Below the pieces are notes generated by a model. It saw nothing but the letters and a program-made list of their open reading frames with translations, was not told where the DNA came from and did no database searches. A stretch of DNA of 37,882 nt from Oscillospiraceae bacterium (GTDB taxonomy: Bacteria > Bacillota > Clostridia > Oscillospirales > Ruminococcaceae): positions 1 to 37,882 of the forward strand of contig JAFQBT010000131.1 in the NCBI GenBank assembly GCA_017399625.1. Direction: 5' to 3'. The translations under genes were made by a program, and so were the position numbers. This document shows, piece by piece, positions 22,058 to 30,206 of the stretch. Each line of letters begins with the position of its first letter. Within the stretch, counting starts at the first letter, position 1.

Positions 22058-22483
22058 ATGAACAGAGAAAATAAGAGAAAATCTTTTGAAAAAGGATACT
22101 ATAAAACCCATGCCTGCAACGAGGTTTTCATCTGCAAAAACTGCGGAAGGGAAGTTATTCCTGAAGGCGCAGGAAGCGACCACCGCAACCATTGCCCCAA
22201 CTGCCTTTGCAGCGTTCATCTTGATATCGAACCCGGCGACCGTGAAGCGGATTGCGGCGGACTTATGGAACCTATTGCCGTCTGGGTACGCAAAAACGGC
22301 GAATGGGCAATTGTTCACCGCTGCAGAATCTGCGGCGCAATGAGCTCCAACCGCATTGCCGGCGACGACAACCCTATGAAACTCATGTCCATCGCCATGA
22401 AGCCCCTTGCAAATCCGCCTTTCCCCATCGAAAGAATCGAAGAACTCACAAAAATGATGGGCGGAGAGGGAAGCCTTGAATAA
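22058..22483 (+). CDS. RNHCP domain protein
   Basis: A 141-residue zinc-binding protein of the RNHCP family, named for the motif seen here as DHRNHCPNCLCSVHLD. Paired Cys sites are CKNCG, HCPNCLC and CRICG, consistent with two zinc knuckles. The rest contains GDRxxxCGGLMEPIAVWV and a C-terminal NPMKLMSIAMKPLANPPFP segment. ATG with CAGGAGGA upstream. Its molecular role is not established; the compact zinc-finger form suggests nucleic-acid or protein binding. Own promoter and strong terminator, so monocistronic. Confidence 0.9.
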   Translation: MNRENKRKSFEKGYYKTHACNEVFICKNCGREVIPEGAGSDHRNHCPNCLCSVHLDIEPGDREADCGGLMEPIAVWVRKNGEWAIVHRCRICGAMSSNRIAGDDNPMKLMSIAMKPLANPPFPIERIEELTKMMGGEGSLE

Positions 22484-22490
22484 TCGCATG

Positions 22491-22522
22491 AAACGGCGGA
22501 AAAAATTTCCGCCGTTTTTTTT
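22491..22522 (+). terminator. Intrinsic terminator after the RNHCP gene
   Basis: AAACGGCGGAAA, loop AA, TTTCCGCCGTTT, then a T-run. Confidence 0.9.
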
Positions 22523-22608
22523 AAAATTCCGGAAATTTTAAAAATATATTTAAGAATCCGCCGGGGTATGGTAAAATATAATTCATTGAAACAAAAGGGG
22601 GCTTTTTA

Positions 22609-23094
22609 ATGAGCGAAATCAGAACCGATTTATCAGAGCTTGAACCGGTTTTTGCCGAAATCGAAAACGTTCCGGAAAATTTAATATCCGCTTTACAGAA
22701 AGCCCAGGAAATCTATGGCTGGCTTCCGAAGGAGGTTATGTACCGCATCGGTGAAAAGCTTGGGGTAAAACCGGCGAAAGTTATCGGCGTTGCAACTTTC
22801 TATTCCCAGTTCCGCCTTGAGCCCATGGGAAAATACCTCGTCATGGTCTGCGGAGGAACCGCATGCCATGTTGGCGGAAGCGAAAAAATCGCCGCCGTGG
22901 TTTCGGAATATCTCGGAACCGAAAACGGAAAAACCACCGCCGACGGGATTTTTACCCTTGAAAAAGTCGCCTGCCTCGGATGCTGTTCCCTTGCTCCCGT
23001 CATGATGATAAATGGAGAGGTTTACGGAAATCTTACATCCGAAAAAGCGGTTGAAATCCTCCGGAATCTCCGGGAAAAGGAGGCGGAAAAATGA
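22609..23094 (+). CDS. NuoE-like [2Fe-2S] subunit
   Basis: A 161-residue thioredoxin-fold subunit of the NuoE/HydC (24 kDa) family. The [2Fe-2S] ligands are C81 and C86 (CGGTAC) and C122 and C126 (CLGCC), the canonical CxxxxC...CxxxC pattern. N-terminal KAQEIYGWLPKEVM is typical. It pairs with the NuoF-like protein encoded by the next gene, which overlaps its stop by 4 bases. A TATAAT box lies at 22577-22582, and the ATG has AAAAGGGGG upstream. In bifurcating hydrogenases and formate dehydrogenases this subunit sits beside the NAD-binding flavoprotein. Confidence 0.93.
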   Translation: MSEIRTDLSELEPVFAEIENVPENLISALQKAQEIYGWLPKEVMYRIGEKLGVKPAKVIGVATFYSQFRLEPMGKYLVMVCGGTACHVGGSEKIAAVVSEYLGTENGKTTADGIFTLEKVACLGCCSLAPVMMINGEVYGNLTSEKAVEILRNLREKEAEK

Positions 23095-24845
23095 GGATAG
23101 TGATCGGCGAAGGTTCCTGCGGAATTGCCGCAGGCGCGCTTAAAATCCACAACGCCATCGAAAAATTTTCCGGCGGAAAATATTCCGCCGAAATCGGCAT
23201 AACCGGCTGTATCGGAATGTGCTTCCTCGAACCGATTGTTGACATCTACGACGGTGAAAAGCTTGTTAAAAGGCTCGTCAGAGTTCCGGAAACCGAAGCG
23301 GAAAATATCCTTGAAGCCGCGGAAACCGGAGATTTTTCCGCAGTTTCCCATCTCGAAATTTCAAAAGAGGATGCGGAATTTCTTGCTCTGCAAAAAAGAA
23401 TCGCACTTTTGGGATGCGGAAAAACCGACCCCACATCTATAGATGATTATATAAAAAACGGCGGATACAGCGCATTCAGAAAGGCACTTGAATCCGCTCC
23501 GGAAGAAGTTATTGAAGAAATTAAAATCTCCGGTCTTGCCGGAAGGGGAGGTGCAGGGTTCCCAACCTGGTTCAAATGGGATTTTGCAAGGAAAAACGAA
23601 AGCAAAACAGGCAAAAAATATCTGATCTGCAACGCGGATGAAGGCGATCCGGGTGCTTTTATGGACAGAGCGATAATCGAATCCGACCCGCACCGCCTTA
23701 TTGAGGGAATGCTTATCGGAGCCTATGCCATCGGCGCATCCGAAGCAAAAATCTACGTCCGTGCGGAATATCCCCTTGCGGTAAAACGCCTCAGAAATGC
23801 CATTGAGCAGGCGGAAAAAGCCGGATTTATCGGGGAAAACATCCTCAAAAGCGGATTTTCCTGCCGGTTCGAAATAAAAATGGGTGCGGGCGCTTTTGTC
23901 TGCGGAGAAGAAACGGCGCTTATTGCTTCCCTCGAAGGTGAAAGGGGAATGCCGAAGCTCAAACCTCCGTTCCCGGCGCAAAAAGGCTTTAAGGAAGAAC
24001 CTTCAAACATCAATAACGTCGAAACATTTGCAAACGTCCCATGGATAATCGGAAACGGCGGCGAAAAATTTGCCGCAATCGGAACGGAAAACAGCAAAGG
24101 CACAAAGGTTTTTGCCCTTACCGGAAAAGTGAACCGCAGCGGACTTGTTGAAGTTCCCATGGGAACAAGCCTTCGGGATGTGATTTATAAAATCGGCGGA
24201 GGAATAAAAAACTGCGGAAATTTCAAGGCCGTCCAGCTCGGCGGACCTTCCGGCGGATGCATTCCGGAAAGCCTTCTCGATACTGAAATCGATTACAAAG
24301 CCCTTGCAGAAACCGGTGCGATAATGGGTTCCGGCGGAATGGTCGTAATGGATGAAAGCACCTGCATGGTCGGAATGGCAAAATTCTTCCTTGATTTCAC
24401 TGCGGAGGAATCCTGCGGAAAATGCGTCCATTGCCGCATCGGAACAAAGCGTATGCAGGAGATTTTGACGAAATTCGTCGAAGGAAAGGGAACAAAAGAG
24501 GACCTTGAACTTCTGGAAGAACTTTGCGAAGCGGTTAAGGAGGGAGCACTATGCGGACTTGGGCAAACTGCGCCCAATCCCGTGCTCACAACTCTCCGCT
24601 ATTTCCGTGATGAATACGAGGAACATATTTTTGAGCACCGCTGCAGAGCAAAGGAATGCCAGGCCATGCTCAGCTATATTATTTCCGCAGAAAAATGCCG
24701 CGGATGCACCCTTTGCGCAAAAAAATGTCCGGTAAATGCAATTTCCGGAGAACTGAAAAAACCGCATGTTATAGACAAAAATGCATGTATAAAATGCGGC
24801 GCGTGCTCAAAAATCTGCCGCTTTGAAGCGGTGAGCATTGAATAA
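23091..24845 (+). CDS. NuoF-like NADH-binding flavoprotein with extra ferredoxin domains
   Basis: A 584-residue HydB/NuoF homologue. The N-terminal thioredoxin-like domain has C10, C40 and C44. The FMN/NADH-binding core includes GLAGRGGAGFPTWFKW and NADEGDPGAFMDR, then GAGAFVCGEETALIASLEG. A SLBB region follows, then the N3-type cluster ESCGKCVHCRIGT near 440 and a C-terminal 2[4Fe-4S] ferredoxin with CRGCTLCAKKCP and CIKCGACSKICR (about 535-577). It would transfer electrons between NAD(H) and iron-sulfur carriers. It overlaps nuoE-like by 4 bases (ATGA) and is followed by the ferredoxin/GltD-like subunit gene after 18 bases. No hydrogenase H-cluster protein is encoded here. Confidence 0.93.
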   Translation: MRIVIGEGSCGIAAGALKIHNAIEKFSGGKYSAEIGITGCIGMCFLEPIVDIYDGEKLVKRLVRVPETEAENILEAAETGDFSAVSHLEISKEDAEFLALQKRIALLGCGKTDPTSIDDYIKNGGYSAFRKALESAPEEVIEEIKISGLAGRGGAGFPTWFKWDFARKNESKTGKKYLICNADEGDPGAFMDRAIIESDPHRLIEGMLIGAYAIGASEAKIYVRAEYPLAVKRLRNAIEQAEKAGFIGENILKSGFSCRFEIKMGAGAFVCGEETALIASLEGERGMPKLKPPFPAQKGFKEEPSNINNVETFANVPWIIGNGGEKFAAIGTENSKGTKVFALTGKVNRSGLVEVPMGTSLRDVIYKIGGGIKNCGNFKAVQLGGPSGGCIPESLLDTEIDYKALAETGAIMGSGGMVVMDESTCMVGMAKFFLDFTAEESCGKCVHCRIGTKRMQEILTKFVEGKGTKEDLELLEELCEAVKEGALCGLGQTAPNPVLTTLRYFRDEYEEHIFEHRCRAKECQAMLSYIISAEKCRGCTLCAKKCPVNAISGELKKPHVIDKNACIKCGACSKICRFEAVSIE

Positions 24846-24863
24846 CGAAAGGAGGCGGCGAAA

Positions 24864-26894
24864 ACGGAAAATATAAAATTTTTTATTGACGGAAAAATGG
24901 TTTTCGGGAAAAACGGTGATACAATTTTAAAAATCGCCGCCGAAAACGGAATCGAAATTCCGAATCTTTGCCACAGCGATGACCTGAAACCTTTCGGTGC
25001 CTGCGGAATCTGCCTTGTTGAAGTTGCAGGAACAAAAAAACTCCTCCGTGCGTGCTCAACAAAAGCGGAGGAGGGAATGATCGTTTCCACCAATTCCGAA
25101 AGGGTTGAAAAAGCCCGCAGAATTGCCCTTGAACTTATTATGAGCGACCACGAAGGCGACTGCGTTGCGCCTTGCTCTCTCGGATGTCCTGCTCATACCG
25201 ATGTTCAGGGATACCTTAAGCAGATTTCCTTCGGAAACTATTCCGAAGCCGTGAGAATAATCAAGGAAAAAATCCCGGTTCCCGCTTCCGTCGGAAGAAT
25301 ATGCCCCCATCCATGCGAGGCAAAATGCCGCAGAAATCTTGCGGGAGAACCTCTTTCCGTCGCTTATCTCAAGGCTTTTGCTGCGGATATGGACCTTGCT
25401 TCGGAAAATCCATTCGTACCGGAAATCCTTCCGGAAACCGGAAAGAAAGCCGCAATAATCGGCGGAGGACCTGCCGGAATTGCGGCGGCATATCGCCTTC
25501 GCCTTTCCGGACACTCGGTGACGGTTTTTGACGCAATGCCGGAAATGGGAGGAATGCTCCGCTACGGAATCCCGGAATACCGCCTTCCGAAAGCGGTACT
25601 TAAAAAGGAAATTTCCGCAATCGAGGCGCTGGGAGTTGAGTTCAGAAATAACGTAAAAATCGGAAAAAATATGACCTTCGATGAAATCCGCAGCGATTTC
25701 GATGCGGTGCTCATCGCAGTCGGCGCATGGAAAAGTGCAAAAATCGGATGTCCCGGCGAGGAGCTGGATGGAGTTTACAGCGGAATCGGCTTTCTGCGGG
25801 AAATAAATTCCGGAAGAACTGTCGATATCGGAAAAAACGTTGCCGTTGTCGGCGGCGGAAACACCGCTATGGATTCCTGCCGGACTGCTATAAGATGCGG
25901 CGCTGAAAAGGTTTATGTTATCTACCGCAGAACAAGGGAGGAGGCCCCTGCGGAGGATATTGAAATAAGTGAAGCCATTGAAGAAGGCGTTGATTTCCGT
26001 TTCCTCACAAATCCCGCGGAAATAATCGGCGAAAACGGAAAGGTAAAAGCGGTCAGACTTCAGATTATGGAGCTCGGCGAGCCGGATTCTTCCGGAAGAA
26101 GAAAGCCTGTTCCGGTGGAAGGAAAGTTTGAAATTCTGGAAGTGGATTCGGTGATTTCCGCTATCGGTCAGGTCTGCGATGCGGCGGGTTTTAACGGAAT
26201 CGAACTCACCAAAAAAGGCACCGTTCTGATGAACGGGCAGAACGGAACAACGAATCTTAAAGGAGTTTTTGCCGCAGGCGACGCAACGAACAAAGGTGCT
26301 TCAATCGCAATCGAAGCCATTGCCGAAGGCAACAAAGCCGCCGCTGCGATGGATGCATATCTTTCCGGAATGCCTTTGGTTTTTCCGGAACCGGTTTATT
26401 CCGAAAGGGAGGTTTCGGAAAAGGATTATGCCCATATTCAGAAAACCGAAAGGGAAAAAATGCCGGTAAAACCCGCCGGAACAAGGAAAAAATCTTTCGA
26501 TGAGGTCATAAACGGTTTTTCCGAAGAGCAGGCCATTGCTGAGGCAAAACGCTGCCTTGAATGCGGATGCCATGATTATCACGACTGCAAACTGATTCGC
26601 TATGCAAACGAAAACCGCATTGATATGCGGAAAATCAAAGGTATAAAGCATAATAGCTTTACAGAAAGAAAGCTTGTTTCAATCGAGCGAGATATGGGAA
26701 AATGCATGCTCTGCGGGCTTTGTGTCCGGGTATGCGAGGAAAAAATCGGAAAAGGACTGCTCGGATTTAATGGCCGCGGTTTCAGAACCGCAATAAAACC
26801 GGAATTTGCGGACAGCATCGAAATTGTCGATTGCAGAAGCTGCCTTGAATGCGCAAAAATCTGCCCCACCGGCGCTTTGAAAATTATCGAATAA
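24864..26894 (+). CDS. [2Fe-2S]/GltD-like flavoprotein with C-terminal ferredoxin domain
   Basis: About 676 residues. Residues 1-80 are a plant-type [2Fe-2S] domain (C..C..C..C in CHSDDLKPFGACGIC and RACS). A GltD/NfnB-like FAD and NAD(P)H module follows: CVAPCSLGCPAHTDV, IIGGGPAGIAAAYRL, AVVGGGNTAMDSCRTA, FAAGDATNKGAS. The C-terminus has two [4Fe-4S] motifs, CMLCGLCVRVCEE and CRSCLECAKICP. The start is unusual: the fold needs the ENIKFFIDGK strand, but no ATG, GTG or TTG exists between the upstream stop and the ATG at 24897. AAGGAGG (24849-24855) points to ACG at 24864, 8 bases away. If the ATG is used, the product is 665 residues and lacks the first beta strand. With NuoE/NuoF it could form an electron-bifurcating NAD(P)H:ferredoxin complex. 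Confidence 0.85.
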   Translation, partial: TENIKFFIDGKMVFGKNGDTILKIAAENGIEIPNLCHSDDLKPFGACGICLVEVAGTKKLLRACSTKAEEGMIVSTNSERVEKARRIALELIMSDHEGDCVAPCSLGCPAHTDVQGYLKQISFGNYSEAVRIIKEKIPVPASVGRICPHPCEAKCRRNLAGEPLSVAYLKAFAADMDLASENPFVPEILPETGKKAAIIGGGPAGIAAAYRLRLSGHSVTVFDAMPEMGGMLRYGIPEYRLPKAVLKKEISAIEALGVEFRNNVKIGKNMTFDEIRSDFDAVLIAVGAWKSAKIGCPGEELDGVYSGIGFLREINSGRTVDIGKNVAVVGGGNTAMDSCRTAIRCGAEKVYVIYRRTREEAPAEDIEISEAIEEGVDFRFLTNPAEIIGENGKVKAVRLQIMELGEPDSSGRRKPVPVEGKFEILEVDSVISAIGQVCDAAGFNGIELTKKGTVLMNGQNGTTNLKGVFAAGDATNKGASIAIEAIAEGNKAAAAMDAYLSGMPLVFPEPVYSEREVSEKDYAHIQKTEREKMPVKPAGTRKKSFDEVINGFSEEQAIAEAKRCLECGCHDYHDCKLIRYANENRIDMRKIKGIKHNSFTERKLVSIERDMGKCMLCGLCVRVCEEKIGKGLLGFNGRGFRTAIKPEFADSIEIVDCRSCLECAKICPTGALKIIE

Positions 26895-26927
26895 AAAAGA
26901 GCCGTCCTGCGGACGGCTCTTTTTTTG
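26893..26927. terminator. Bidirectional terminator
   Basis: AAAAAAGAGCCGTCC, TGC, GGACGGCTCTTTTTTT between the convergent flavoprotein and membrane genes. Confidence 0.9.
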
Positions 26928-26934
26928 TTTGTGC

Positions 26935-27489
26935 TTAGCTGTGATAAACGGGTTTTTCAAGCTGGAATCCGTTATATTTCTTATAGAATCTGTACATATG
27001 GAGCATAAGGTTTGCTTCGCAGTAAAGATCGATAAGAAGGAAAATATAGGAAGGGATTCCGTGGATTCCCATGGCGTGACCGGTGAGTTCGATTCCGCCG
27101 GCAATGATATCGATCCACATGTGAGTTATGAAGTGGTGGGACATGTGGTGGTCGCTTGCTTCGTTTGCATATTTTGCATAGTTGGTGCACATAAGGTAGA
27201 GGAGCACGCAGTATGCAGCCTTAGGCAGGAGAGCAACAAGATGATCGAGTTCGCACCAGAGCATGATGAAGGAAGCGGTGGAACAAACCATTGCGGTCAT
27301 GATGGAAAGGGTGAAACCGCCGGTTTCACGGTGGAGAAGATAAAGTCCGCTTGTAATGAGAAGGAAACCGAAGAAATCAAGAAGATTTCCCACTTCGGCT
27401 CCGAAAACAATTTCAACCGGAGCAAGCATAAGGCACATACCGACAATTATCGGAAGAGTGCCCTTTAATTTGAGCTGGTCTTTTTTCAT
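26935..27489 (-). CDS. Multi-pass membrane protein of unknown function
   Basis: A 184-residue protein with about five hydrophobic helices. Between the third and fourth is an unusual His/acid patch, NEASDHHMSHHFITHMWIDI, with five histidines that could bind a metal or lie at a membrane interface. The C-terminus, FYKKYNGFQLEKPVYHS, is polar. AGGGGGA precedes the ATG at 27489. I do not recognise the family. It stands alone between a shared terminator and a divergent ABC-F gene. Confidence 0.65.
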   Translation of the reverse strand: MKKDQLKLKGTLPIIVGMCLMLAPVEIVFGAEVGNLLDFFGFLLITSGLYLLHRETGGFTLSIMTAMVCSTASFIMLWCELDHLVALLPKAAYCVLLYLMCTNYAKYANEASDHHMSHHFITHMWIDIIAGGIELTGHAMGIHGIPSYIFLLIDLYCEANLMLHMYRFYKKYNGFQLEKPVYHS

Positions 27490-27646
27490 TTTAATAATAT
27501 CCCCCTGAAAATTCTCTTCTGTTGATAAAATAACAAAAGCAACTATATATTTATATCATTTACGAACAAAAAAAGCAACATATTTCGACAAAATTTATAA
27601 AAATATATTATAATATGTATTATTAATATAAAAATTCGGGGTACTA

Positions 27647-27675
27647 TTGAAAAAGAACAGAAATTGGGCTATAAT
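27647..27675 (+). promoter_or_regulatory. Promoter of the ABC-F gene
   Basis: TTGAAA (27647-27652), 17 bases, TATAAT (27670-27675), 35 bases before the GTG start. Confidence 0.75.
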
Positions 27676-27710
27676 ATATTGGTATTTTTTACTGAAAGGG
27701 GGATTTTTCC

Positions 27711-29615
27711 GTGATAATCGATATGAATGGGATTTCAAAAAGCTTCGGCGCAAAAACCGTTCTGACAAATCTCGATTTAAAAATCGAAGACCATGACCGG
27801 ATCGGTCTTATCGGCGAAAACGGCGCAGGAAAATCAACCCTTCTCAATATCATAATCGGCGATCTGGAATATGACACCGGAACTTTTGCAAAGGGAACCG
27901 GCAAAAAAATCGGTTTTCTCCGCCAGGACAGCGGTCTTGCCCTTGGAGGAACGATTATTTCCGAAATGCGCTCGGTTTTTGCGCCGGTGCTCAAAGCTGA
28001 AGAACGTATAAGCGAACTTGAGCACCGCATGGCAGCTCTTGAGCACGGTTCCGCCGAATATCATAATCTTCTCGAAGAATATGAGCACGCAAAGAATTTT
28101 TATGAAGCGAATGACGGCTACAACGTCACCGTAAAGATAAACACTATCCTCACCGGTATGGGTTTCAGCAGCTTTGATCCGGAAACGCCGGTTGAAAGGC
28201 TTTCCGGCGGCGAAAGAACAAGGCTTGCCCTTGCAAAACTCCTGCTCGAAGGTCCTGACCTTCTGATGCTGGACGAACCCACGAACCATCTCGATTTCCG
28301 TACCCTCACTTGGCTTGAGGATTATCTTACCGCATATAAAGGCGCAATTCTCACCGTTTCCCATGACCGCTATTTCCTTGACAAAATCGTAAACATCGTC
28401 TGCGAGGTCGAAAACAAAACCCTTGTGCGCTATAACGCCGGATATACGAAGTATCTCGATTTGAAAGCCGCACGCCTTGCAAGAATGCAGAAGGAATATG
28501 ACCGTCAGATGCGGGAAATTGCTGAGCTGGAGGATTTCATCGCAAGGAACAAAGTCCGTGCTTCCACAACAAAGCGCGCTCAGGCAAGGGAAAAGGAAAT
28601 CGAGCACATGGAGATTAAGGAAAGACCTACCCCGCCGCCGAAACCTCCGAAATTCCGCTTCGGATACGAGCGCGAACCGGTGAAGGACGTTCTTTTCGTA
28701 AAAAATCTTCCGCTGGAAGTGGGCGAGGGAAGGGAGCATAAGCTCCTCAATCCTTCGGTTGATCTTGAAGTCCGCAGGGGAGAAAAAATCGCCCTCGTCG
28801 GAATGAATGGAGTCGGAAAAAGTACCTTTATCAAAACTCTCCTTGGAATTCTGCCCCATAACGGCGGAATAATCGAATGGGGACGCAACGTCCGCACCGG
28901 TTATTATGACCAGCATAACAGCTACCTCAACCCGAACAAAACCATGCTCGACGAGATGTGGGATTTGTTCCCGCGTTCCGATGAGCTGACTTTAAGGACC
29001 GCTCTCGGCCGTGCAAGACTTACCGGCGAGAATGTCTTCAAAAAAATCGAAGTTCTTTCCGGCGGCGAAAAAGCAAGGCTCAGCTTTGCGGCACTGACCC
29101 TTAAGGATGCAAATGTTCTCCTTCTGGACGAACCTACCAACCACATGGATATCGCCTGCAAGGAGGCTCTTGACGAGGCCTTGCGCGAATATACCGGAAC
29201 AATAATCATGGTCAGCCATGACCGCTATCTTTTGAACCGTGTTCCGACGAAGATTATCGAAATGTTCCCGGATCATCTTTCCTCCTATGAGGGCGGATAC
29301 GATGATTATATGCGCCTTAAAGAAGAGATTGCTGCTCCGGAAAAGGAGGAAAAAAAGCCTTCCGCCAACGAAACGGTTTACTACCGTTCAAAACAGCAGA
29401 AGAGCGAGGATGCAAAGCGCCGCAACCGTCTTAAGGCTGTTGAACAGGAAATTTCTGATTGCGACGAGCGCCTTGCGGCAATTGAGCAGGAAATGGCGGA
29501 TCCGGAAACCTGCGCGGATTACGAAAAAATGTCCGCCCTTTGTGCGGAAATGGAAGAACTCAAAAACCGCCAGAACGACCTTATGGACGAATGGGCTGAA
29601 CTTTCGGAGGATTGA
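27711..29615 (+). CDS. ABC-F family ATPase
   Basis: A 634-residue soluble protein with two ABC domains and no membrane part. First domain: Walker A GENGAGKST (about 35-45), signature LSGGERTRL (163), Walker B LLMLDEPTNHLD (183). A charged linker follows (about 240-310). Second domain: GMNGVGKST (363), LSGGEKARL (448), LLLDEPTNHMD (470). It ends in a coiled-coil tail of about 75 residues. ABC-F proteins act on the ribosomal E site, either to rescue stalled translation or to protect from antibiotics; the architecture fits the housekeeping YdiF/Uup-like branch, but resistance cannot be excluded. GTG start with AAAGGGGGA upstream. A 60-residue membrane peptide gene follows 2 bases after the stop. 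Confidence 0.92.
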   Translation: MIIDMNGISKSFGAKTVLTNLDLKIEDHDRIGLIGENGAGKSTLLNIIIGDLEYDTGTFAKGTGKKIGFLRQDSGLALGGTIISEMRSVFAPVLKAEERISELEHRMAALEHGSAEYHNLLEEYEHAKNFYEANDGYNVTVKINTILTGMGFSSFDPETPVERLSGGERTRLALAKLLLEGPDLLMLDEPTNHLDFRTLTWLEDYLTAYKGAILTVSHDRYFLDKIVNIVCEVENKTLVRYNAGYTKYLDLKAARLARMQKEYDRQMREIAELEDFIARNKVRASTTKRAQAREKEIEHMEIKERPTPPPKPPKFRFGYEREPVKDVLFVKNLPLEVGEGREHKLLNPSVDLEVRRGEKIALVGMNGVGKSTFIKTLLGILPHNGGIIEWGRNVRTGYYDQHNSYLNPNKTMLDEMWDLFPRSDELTLRTALGRARLTGENVFKKIEVLSGGEKARLSFAALTLKDANVLLLDEPTNHMDIACKEALDEALREYTGTIIMVSHDRYLLNRVPTKIIEMFPDHLSSYEGGYDDYMRLKEEIAAPEKEEKKPSANETVYYRSKQQKSEDAKRRNRLKAVEQEISDCDERLAAIEQEMADPETCADYEKMSALCAEMEELKNRQNDLMDEWAELSED

Positions 29616-29617
29616 TT

Positions 29618-29800
29618 ATGGAAGGAATCGAGATTATTTTTATGGTTGCGGGCGTTGTTTTCGGGCTTTCCGGAACGCTTCTTGCAAAAAAATCCCGGGA
29701 AAAATCAAGCTATCCGATGCTTATCACTTCCGGAATTTTTGCGGTTCTGACCCTTTTTTGCCTTGTTACCGCCGCGGTTTTTGTATTCTTTGTAAAATAA
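29618..29800 (+). CDS. Small two-TM membrane protein
   Basis: A 60-residue peptide with two hydrophobic helices (MEGIEIIFMVAGVVFGLSGT and MLITSGIFAVLTLFCLVTAA) joined by a basic loop, KKSREKSSYP. The ATG at 29618 has GGAGG, formed by the end of the ABC-F gene, 7 bases upstream, so the two are co-transcribed and possibly coupled. A terminator follows. Function unknown. Confidence 0.7.
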   Translation: MEGIEIIFMVAGVVFGLSGTLLAKKSREKSSYPMLITSGIFAVLTLFCLVTAAVFVFFVK

Positions 29801-29810
29801 AAAAAGAAAA

Positions 29811-29838
29811 GCCCTCCGCATTGCGGAGGGCAATTTTT
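29811..29838. terminator. Terminator between convergent genes
   Basis: GCCCTCCGCA/TGCGGAGGGC with a T-rich tail, and an A-rich left flank serving the opposite strand. Confidence 0.85.
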
Positions 29839-29843
29839 ATATC

Positions 29844-30017
29844 TTATTCAACAACAGCATAGCAGCAGCGAACGGGGGAATAGATTTTTTCTTCTGCTTT
29901 AAGCTCTTTGATTGCTTTGGAAACAGCGTCTTTGTCTTCACCGAGAGCAGCTGCGATTTCGCCGGGACGAAGGGGTTTTTCTGCGTTTTTAAGGACTTCG
30001 AGGATTCTTTCTTTCAT
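29844..30017 (-). CDS. Mini winged-helix DNA-binding protein (57 aa)
   Basis: A 57-residue open frame that is easy to miss: MKERILEVLKNAEKPLRPGE, then IAAALGEDKDAVSKAIKELK, then AEEKIYSPVRCCYAVVE. This is a single winged-helix unit: helix 1, a helix-turn-helix (PGEIAAALGEDKDAVSKAIKEL) and a short wing ending in CC. Similar stand-alone mini-regulators of about 60 residues occur in anaerobic Firmicutes and archaea. AAGGAG lies 8-10 bases before the ATG, and a near-consensus promoter is at 30090-30118. The vicinal Cys pair could bind metal or sense redox state (inference). Confidence 0.8.
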   Translation of the reverse strand: MKERILEVLKNAEKPLRPGEIAAALGEDKDAVSKAIKELKAEEKIYSPVRCCYAVVE

Positions 30018-30089
30018 TTCAAAAATCTCCTTTTTATTTAAATTGGTTAATTCCTAATTGAGAACAATTATCAATTGGATTATGAACAT

Positions 30090-30118
30090 ATTATATACTA
30101 TATTTTTCCGTTTGTCCA
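30090..30118 (-). promoter_or_regulatory. Promoter of the mini winged-helix gene
   Basis: Minus strand TGGACA (30113-30118), 17 bases, TATAAT (30090-30095). The 5' leader contains an AT-rich dyad at 30053-30078 (TTGAGAACAATTATCAA) that could be an operator. Confidence 0.65.
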
Positions 30119-30206
30119 TAGGAAAATGCAAAAATTTAAAAAAATTTTTTTATCCGGTATAAAATATATGCTATAATGCTGAAAGAACATAAGGAGGCGG
30201 GATACT

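Noticed and set aside
27711..29615. ABC-F gene as an antibiotic resistance determinant
   Set aside because: Composition is native and the architecture fits housekeeping ABC-F proteins. Resistance is not excluded, but nothing in the sequence points to it.
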